A program made the position numbers and the translations under genes. The notes under the pieces are model-generated. The model had not been told where the DNA came from and did not search any database. It saw only the letters and a list, made by a program, of their open reading frames with translations. Positions 57,151-64,000 of a stretch of 64,000 bases of DNA are shown in pieces (the first letter of the stretch is position 1; the number at the start of each line of letters is the position of its first letter). Origin of the DNA: Daedaleopsis sinensis (Eukaryota; Basidiomycota; Agaricomycetes; Polyporales; Polyporaceae); the NCBI GenBank assembly GCA_033807695.1, contig CM066305.1, positions 3,224,001 to 3,288,000 of the forward strand, given 5' to 3'.

Positions 57151-59002
57151 TCAGGCGTCAGTTGGTACGCGAGGTCGAGAAAGAGACTGAAGACTGACTA
57201 CATGGTGGCTGCCCTCTGACCGGTAACCGGCTGGGTTGCTGTATGAGCTGACCGACGGATAGTGCGAGCCTATGCCCGTCTTTTGAATAGAGGCTCTCGC
57301 GTTGAGACTACCGGGGACTACGATCAGCACTGAGCGCTGAGCGCCTGAAAGGTCCTGACGGCCAAAAGGACACACCTTGCGAGGAACGAGTTCGCGTAGA
57401 CTGTAGGACGAGTCGGTCACTCAATCTCAGAGGGCAGGGCAGTTCGACTCACGCTTCCCTTGAATCTCAACTACCCCCAGGAACGACAAACTGTCCGACT
57501 TCAGCGCGTAGAGAATGAGGGCGATGATAGACGCCGCGCTGGAGCGAGAGTGGGCACATAATGAGGGCGTCACTACTAAATCCGGACGAACTGGTTCAGA
57601 CGTACCCAGTGATTGCGCCAGTGTTCACAGCGTACATAATGATCTTGTTGACCCTGCTGTTCGACTCCCTGTACAACGCACGTTCAGTCAGCAATGGAAG
57701 CTTGAACTTGAAGCGGAGCGGGTATACTTGTGCCACTTGCTCCGGCCCCTCAGCAGATAGTACGTGAGCGTGAGTGCCACAAGGACGTCAATCGCTACAG
57801 AAATAGCGAGACCCGCGCTAATGGACACCTACGCAAATCGCACAATCCAACGTCAACACAATGGCATTCAATTTGTGCAACTTAGCACGTACCATGGTCT
57901 CCTTCTTGTCTCTGAATGGCTCCCAGAAGGGAACACGATAGCTGTCACAAGCTTGTAAATGTCTGCAGACGTGTGCGCTCAGAGAAAGCCAACTATCACG
58001 GACCTGAATATCGTTGACGCAATCCCAAACCCTGGAGTGATTTTGGCGTCAGATGGATCATGCGCGGTGGACATAACTTGACTCGCCTAGCCGGACCAGC
58101 ACCAGGATGCTCTGAGACGACGTCAAGAATTGGCCTCCAAGCAAAATAGGCAACTCACAATTAGGGCGGACAACCAGATGGACTTCTTGCTCACTAACCA
58201 TCGCTTGTTCAGCTCAAGATTCTCGGTAAAGTGAACCACGTACTGATCCAAACTCGCCTCACATAGAAGCTGCAGGAGATTGAGTAACCAGATGGACAGC
58301 AGCGAAGTGTGGTCACGTACCTTTGTACGAGTACGGAGAGTACGACCTAGTGGCGATGCGGAGGTTGGCAAGTTAAACCATGCATTCAATTTGGCAAGTA
58401 CACACCTCGGTCATCACTGTCACCTGACCCAGAGCGCATCAGTATAAACGGGATGATGGACGGACATCAGACAAACATACACCCATGCCCCTACAAAACC
58501 GGGACGTCTCTATTTAGCGGCAAGCTTAAATATTCGGATGTTCACACGACTACCGCACCAGTTGATCGCAGCGAGGTATTCGAAGTCCCCAAAGTGCAAG
58601 ATGAGGTACTCATACACGACTTCCATGCAGAATGCGGTATGTGCCGTCTCTACCAAGCTAGAATTGTGTTAGTAAAGTGTCGGCACGTCGTTGCATACTG
58701 GTAGGATGATCACGCACCATATCACCGCTACCTGGTCAACGACAGCAACTCGTCAACGTTTGCACGCACTGAAAGAATGCACTCGCCACCGTACCAATGC
58801 CTTCATCGACGAGGTGTCGTTCCTGTACTTCTGGAAGTATATGAAAGTCTGCAGGATGGTCATTCCGTAGAGGCTGCAGAAGACGTGTCAGCCAAGCCGG
58901 CGAAGTGATCGCACGTGGCACGAGACGAGACAAGACGTACATGCACGCAATGAAGATCTCTGCCAGGAGCCCTCCAAAGAAGTCCTCCGCGGGGTTCTTC
59001 AT
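57151..59002 (-). CDS. DUF6534-type seven-helix membrane protein, copy 2
   Basis: About a dozen short exons from ATG 59002. Pieces in order: MKNPAEDFFGGLLAEIFIAC, ILYGMTILQTFIYFQKYRND, VAVICLVETAHTAFCMEVV, VTVMTEVVLSVLVQSFYVRR, VWIMSKKSIWLSALIS, VSISAGLAISVAIDVLVALT, YYLLRGRSKWHKESNSRVNK, IIMYAVNTGAITG, AASIIALILYALKSDSLSF and the hallmark KLYANSFLASLNARASI. The last exon ends at TGA 57153-57151. The junction after LAAINW (near 58560-58420) and the one near 58085-58030 are not fully resolved, so a broken copy cannot be excluded. It is on the opposite strand from copy 1 and 32 kb away, so not a tandem pair. Function unknown. Confidence 0.7.
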
Positions 59003-60481
59003 GGTAGGTCCTTGCGCAAGCCGTCGGAGTGCGTGCGCTGGGGCAGAGCGGCGAAGGCGACGACAAGAAAACGAACTACGGAAGAGGGGACCACGACATT
59101 ATGGGGGATATATGCAGCGGGCCAGAAGGGACCCCAATCTGCAATTATCGCAGAGCCATAGTATCACTAATATGTTTAGCTGCTGCGACCGGTCGTCGGG
59201 TTCCATGAGAAAGAGTCGCTCGGGGGGGCGGTTCCAAGTTTTAGATCGGGGGAGCATGCGCCCGACCTAACGCCTGCGACACTTCTAGATTTCTATAGGA
59301 GTTGACCTGGGCCCGTGGGTAATGTTCTGTATCTGGGAATGTGCGGTATGCATCTTGCGGGCGAGAGAAAGTGCTATCATCGCGTAGCCTTAAGTGGGGG
59401 CATTGGATATTTCATCCGCGACGAAGAGACCAAGTCAGCAAATCTGACTATAGTCATTCCTCCAAAGCTCGAGGAGAAGAAGGACAGTCCGACATCGCAC
59501 GAACTACTCTGCATGGAACTTTAGAATCGCACCGGTGGGAACCAACGTAGTTCTCACCGAGCCTGGTAACACATACCAATGGATTTCCCCGTAGCACTGG
59601 TTCAGCCACAGTCAAATACTTTGTCACCAGACCATAAGAGGTATCGATCGACTGTGGAATCCCGAGAGTCAAGAACATATTTTCCGGTACCGGATGAAAT
59701 CACTCACGCTGCGATAATTGCGCTTCGCTAGATATTCTTCAACTTGGTGAAGCGGTGCGTCCTGCGGCATTCTTCCTGTACTGTACACTGAGGAAACCGT
59801 CAGCAACCACCAATGATGCAAAGTGGATCCAAGACTCGACGGGTCACTGTGAATGTGACGGACCGATTCCAATAATTTGAATTAAGGAGTAGCAACACGT
59901 GCTTAGACGTTCGTCAGAAAACCGAAATCAGGGGCCCAGAACAGAGAATAACAGTTCACCCTCAGGCCTAGGTGAGGCTGTCACGCCACGCGCGACAACG
60001 AATACGCATCTCAAGAATCAATATTAATCAATGTCCCAATCTCCGCTATGAACTTCGCGCTGGGACTGGGCGTGTACGTACCTATACGTACTGTCAATTG
60101 CTCTTCGTTGAATTGTTATCAGCTCTCCAGCCTCCACAATTCGCCAGATATTTTGAGATTAATGCACCGGTATGATAAGATTTGATTCATCGGCCGGCCG
60201 AGAGCACTGAACCCGCCCCAGATGTTCTGTTATCTATGCATTACGCACCAAAGGTCTGTACGACGTGAGCCGTACCCGGTGCATAATTCGTAGGTCGCGA
60301 GAATGGGTATTGGAGGCTGTTGTTTGACTAGCTTGACCTGTAAACGTTCAATAGGTCATGAAGCTTGGAAAATAAACCTCAGATGAACAGTAAGCAAGGG
60401 CGGGACATGGGCAGGAGCTAGAAATCTCGACAGCGACGGTTTCATGGTCCATTCAGGTTCCATCAATCAAGTGGTCTATTA
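59003..60481. other. Intergenic, 1.5 kb
   Basis: Between the start of the DUF6534 gene (-) and the 3' end of the ICP55 gene (-). Only short, unlike-protein frames; AT-richer from 59880 on. No RNA gene recognised. Confidence 0.45.
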
Positions 60482-62629
60482 CTAGAACGGTGTCAATCCC
60501 AGGAGGCCTCTACATGCACCTTCGATGTCAGCTATCTGTGGAATATACGAATCAGGGAACGGTCACGGTGCCTGATGCCAGGATACCCCACTAACCTCCT
60601 TCGGAGCATTGACGCTCAGAACGATTGGATGCTTCTTGCCCACGAGCACCTCATCCTCGATACGAATGCCAATATTGTGGAACACCCTGGGAAATTCTAG
60701 CATTGGAGGCACGTAGACACCTAGAATACGCGTTTAGAGGTATGTGTAAATGACTGCTATACGAAGTCAAACCTGGCTCGATGGTGATAACCATACCCTC
60801 CTTGATAGACTCAGTTGGATTTGTCAGGTTCGATTCGTGGAGGTCTGATTGAGAGAGCCATGCATTTAGCAAACGAGATAGACTGGGAGGACTAATGCGC
60901 AGCTCACTCACCGATTCCTACAGGGTGTCCAACGAGATGAGGATACAACGTATCCAGAGTCCCAAAGCTAAGAGGAAATTTGAATCCAATGCGTTCTAGT
61001 TCCTTGCGCATGAGGTTGCAGGATTCTCTATGTATCTGTATGATTGACATTCCGGAGTCCTCAGTACATAAACTGATCAGCTGCTTCTGGACTGTTAGCA
61101 CGGCGTTGTACAACGTCGCCTGCTCAGGCCTGAAGGTCCCATTTGCAGGAAATGTTCGAGCTAGCCCTGTAGTTCAGTACACGATTTAAACTATCCGAAG
61201 TCGAACTCACTTATATCGGACGCGTAACCACTGCGGGAACAATCGTGAATACATGTTTCTAGCGAAGACATATGACCGCTTACTTGTATTCGCAACCCGC
61301 GTCGATTAGGACCATCTCGCCGTCGGCAATTAGTTGATTATTAGACGTATAGTGGATGATTAGACCGTTAGGTCTACGAGTCCGATGTTTGAGCACGTCC
61401 CTCCAGCCGAAACAACCCAGTTAATACTTACCCCGAGGCGACTACTGGCACATATGCAGGACGCTGAGAACCTTCACGAGCGCACAGATACTCGAAATGT
61501 GCAGCTACCGCGTGCTCTGACATTCCAGGTTCCGTGAACCGCATCGTCTAAAGCCGAAAGTGTCATTTGAGCTTGATCTGTATACGTTGATCCTTTCGTA
61601 CTTACCTTTGTATGCGCTCGCGCACTGATATCAGCCGCTTGTCGCATGACCGCCTGTTCGTACTTGCTTTTGACTGCGCGCAAACGACCAACTTCAGGAG
61701 CCAAAGACTTTCGTCTGTTGCTGTTCAGCGACTCTAAGAGACTGTCATATTCGCCCCTGGTCATGTTCCCGGGAGACAAAGACTGTCCGACTACGTCATG
61801 GTGCAGCCCTGTCTCAGCATCACGCCTACGTACCTTCAACAAGGATTTCGGTCCAACTGCACGCGCGCGCTTCGAGCCGTTCGGAATGTCCAGGTAGATA
61901 TTTGACGCAGCGGCGGAGAGGTTCCTCAATGCGGCGGGGAAGGCGGAGATAGGTTCGGCCTCGTCAGCACCGAAGTGTCGCACGACGTCCTCGGGTGACG
62001 TACGCGCGCCGTCCCATTTCTCCTTCATGGTGTCCGTCCCGGCAGAGAATATGCGCATGTAGTACCCGCGGGGGCTTGAAGGCTGCTTCTCCAGGATGAC
62101 TGCCGCGTCGGGCTCGTCGAAGCCGGTGAGGTACCAGAAGTCCGACGATTGGCGAAACTTGTAACTGTTTTACGCCACAGGCATACGGTGTAAGAGAGCC
62201 GTCTTTCGTAGAGTTCATCGGAGCATACGCACAATATTTCTGGGACGATACGGCGTGGTTAAGTGCGACGCAATACATTTTGAAGTAAAGTAATGACTCA
62301 CGTCCGCTCATGTACTTCACTTGTCCCGCAACACATACAACGAGACTGTCGTCCGGGAGACTCTCCATAAGCTTCCTCCTCCTCCTGTCATACTCCTTCT
62401 GCGGTATTCCGGGCGTCGTCTCCTTCGTGCCAATCAAATGACCGTGCGAGGGGGCCAATGGTTGGCCGTAGACAGTCGGTTTTAGTTGACGAAAGCCATT
62501 GACAGAGATTGCAGATGCATAACAGCGACAAGCGAGTTTCGAGGCATTATATGGGGAGGTAGTAGTCGATACCAATGCAGTACCAATACTGGTAGCCCTT
62601 CCTGGCAGTGAGCGGGCAAATGGGAACAT
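60482..62629 (-). CDS. ICP55: Mitochondrial Xaa-Pro aminopeptidase (ICP55 type)
   Basis: Ten exons (62629-62302, 62239-62233, 62164-61606, 61547-61432, 61373-61284, 61230-61211, 61160-60912, 60844-60773, 60720-60596, 60535-60482) give 539 residues; all phases agree. Exon 2 has only 7 nt and exon 6 only 20. The start ([16 protein letters not shown]) is a mitochondrial presequence. The N-terminal domain has [20 protein letters not shown]; the pita-bread catalytic domain has [20 protein letters not shown] (two metal Asp), HPVGIDLHE (His), ITIEPG (Glu) and [10 protein letters not shown] (Glu), the five ligands of M24B enzymes. Role: trims one residue from proteins already cut by the mitochondrial processing peptidase, changing their N-end stability. 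Confidence 0.9.
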
Positions 62630-62903
62630 GGGCAAGACTCAGTCTAGGGTTAGGGGTATTGTAGGGTTACTTACATAAGCTAGCCACTCGGTAAAATCCA
62701 CCGAATCTACTTACGTTCCTTCGACTTGTGCATGCAACTCAGAACGTCATTGCAATACGCACGCATATAAATTGATCGCATCTACGCAACAGTATCGCTC
62801 TACTTATGACAACTCCGGAAAAAAGATAGGAAGCAACAAGCAAATATCAACCGTCTCCCCGATGGCAGAGTAGAGTGACTATTTATCGCCGGGAGCGGGA
62901 GCT

Positions 62904-64000
62904 CTAGTCAACGCGCTTGGAGATCGACGCATCCCGTGCGTCACGACCAACGTACGAGTCATCACCGGCACCATTGATGGGTTCGTCGGCGACTCTGAGC
63001 TGCTGCAGGACCTGCTCGCGGCGCATCCATTTGTCCTCTGGAATGATGTACCAGCTGAGGATACCGAAGATGGTGACGGCTCCCATAATGACGCAAGCCT
63101 TGCTAGATGGTCAGCGACGACACAGATTCTACGACTGGCGCAAAACTTACAAAGTTGAAAGTCTCCGCGGTCGTCGGATAGAAGAACGGTGAAGCTTGGA
63201 CCTGAAATATCAGGATCAGTACAGACGAGAGACCCTCGTTGTGAACGCACGCACCGCAAACACCACGCCGTTGAATAACACTGCAGCGAGGTAGAACGGC
63301 TTCCGCCAACGTCCGAGGTAGAAATGCGAGCCCTTGAAATCGTCCGGCGTCATGGTGAGCCGAAGGAGAGCAATCAACCCGTAGGCGGCGGTGGTTGGGA
63401 TACCGCCAGCAGACACCAAGGAAGTGAAGGCCACTTGGCTGGGGAGGATGCTGCAGAGGATGATGGCTCCGAACACGAACATCACATTCACAGCGTTGCG
63501 TGGCTGTTTGGAGGCGTCCACCTTGCCAATCCAAGACGACAAGGGTAGGACGCCGTCACGAGCGACTGCGAAGATCAGCCGGGAAGCGGCGACGATAGCC
63601 ACACTAGTACTCTGTACCGGACATCAGTATGTAGCTGCGACACCGAGCGAATGGATGTGCGCACGAGGATCAGACCAACAGTAGCAACGACGGTCATAAC
63701 GATACTGCCGCCCTTGCCCAATGCGAGGGCGTATATCTGAACGAACGGCTGTGGAGCTTCCAGCGCAAAAAGCGTGTCGAGATCGGGAGTGCAGAAGAGG
63801 AAGAGAATTATTGTCAAAAAGCTGAGGATGCCGGTAGTGATCACACTTGAGATGATAGCACGTCCTGCCACAACACTTGAAGGATGTCAGCGGGAAACCA
63901 CAAGAAGTTTCCTTCGTCCGTACCTAGCGTTTTTCGTCTCCTCCGCAATGTGGCCAGATGCATCGAACCCGATCATAGTCCCTGCAGTAAACAGGCTATT
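62904..64000 (-). CDS. APC-family amino-acid permease, C-terminal part
   Basis: The gene runs off the right edge, so its 5' end is missing. Exons read in order: TAGTMIGFDASGHIAEETKN (up to about 63926), a membrane exon with ISSVITTGILSFLTIILFLF, SVAIVAASRLIFAVARDGVL through FYLAAVLFNGVVFA, VQASPFFYPTTAETFNF, and the end ACVIMGAVTIFGILSWYIIP to TAG 62906-62904. The FDASGHIAEETKNA motif is diagnostic of GABA/choline/polyamine-type fungal permeases (amino-acid/polyamine/organocation superfamily). The tail is acidic and cytosolic. The substrate cannot be told. Confidence 0.85.

Noticed and set aside
1..64000. CRISPR array, bacterial operon or prophage
   Set aside because: Intron-containing eukaryotic genes throughout, and no regularly spaced repeats.

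Overview
The window is nuclear DNA of a filamentous basidiomycete, most probably an Agaricomycete. Evidence: GC-rich genes broken by many 45-75 bp GT-AG introns, exons of only 6-22 nt, protein families typical of mushrooms (DUF6534 seven-helix proteins, HET, F-box, ICP55, EOS1, Rcf2) and agaricomycete-type Ty3/gypsy and Tad-like LINE elements. There are no bacterial operons, CRISPR arrays or convincing RNA genes. Exon limits were read by eye from splice consensus plus frame continuity.

Left end (1-9.4 kb): a three-level nest, all on the minus strand. A basidiomycete gene of unknown function (start near 9184) is broken in its last visible exon by the 5' end of a LINE at about 6875. That LINE is broken inside its endonuclease-coding region by a Ty3/gypsy-like element whose LTR starts at 4641 and which runs off the window at base 1. 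The gypsy gag/protease frame passes to the pol frame through a -1 overlap holding a slippery heptamer.

Middle (9.6-32 kb): housekeeping and membrane genes: epoxide hydrolase-like enzyme (-), Rcf2/HIG1 (+), Nudix hydrolase with a membrane anchor (-), a four-helix membrane protein with a His-rich tail (+), F-box protein (-), DUF6534 protein (+), Ofd1/Tpa1 prolyl dihydroxylase (+) and a Nop13-like two-RRM protein (-). A 95-110 bp hairpin and diverged direct repeats lie between the His-tail gene and the F-box gene.

32.1-38.8 kb: a 278-bp MITE with TA duplications lies 143 bp upstream of the Nop13-like start codon. Next to it is a full-length 6.4-kb LINE, bounded by a 12-bp target-site duplication and interrupted by one stop codon.

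Right part (40.8-64 kb): EOS1 N-glycosylation protein (+), short/branched-chain acyl-CoA dehydrogenase (-), Mediator Med13 (-), DUF2433 phosphoesterase fused to an RRM/RGG tail (+), HET-domain protein (+), a second DUF6534 protein (-), ICP55-type mitochondrial Xaa-Pro aminopeptidase (-) and the 3' part of an APC amino-acid permease (-). Several genes serve mitochondria (Rcf2, acyl-CoA dehydrogenase, ICP55), but neighbouring genes do not form an evident pathway cluster. I see no clear new multi-gene system; the notable items are the nested and flanking mobile elements, the frameshift candidate, the gag with membrane segments, the microexons and the hairpins.
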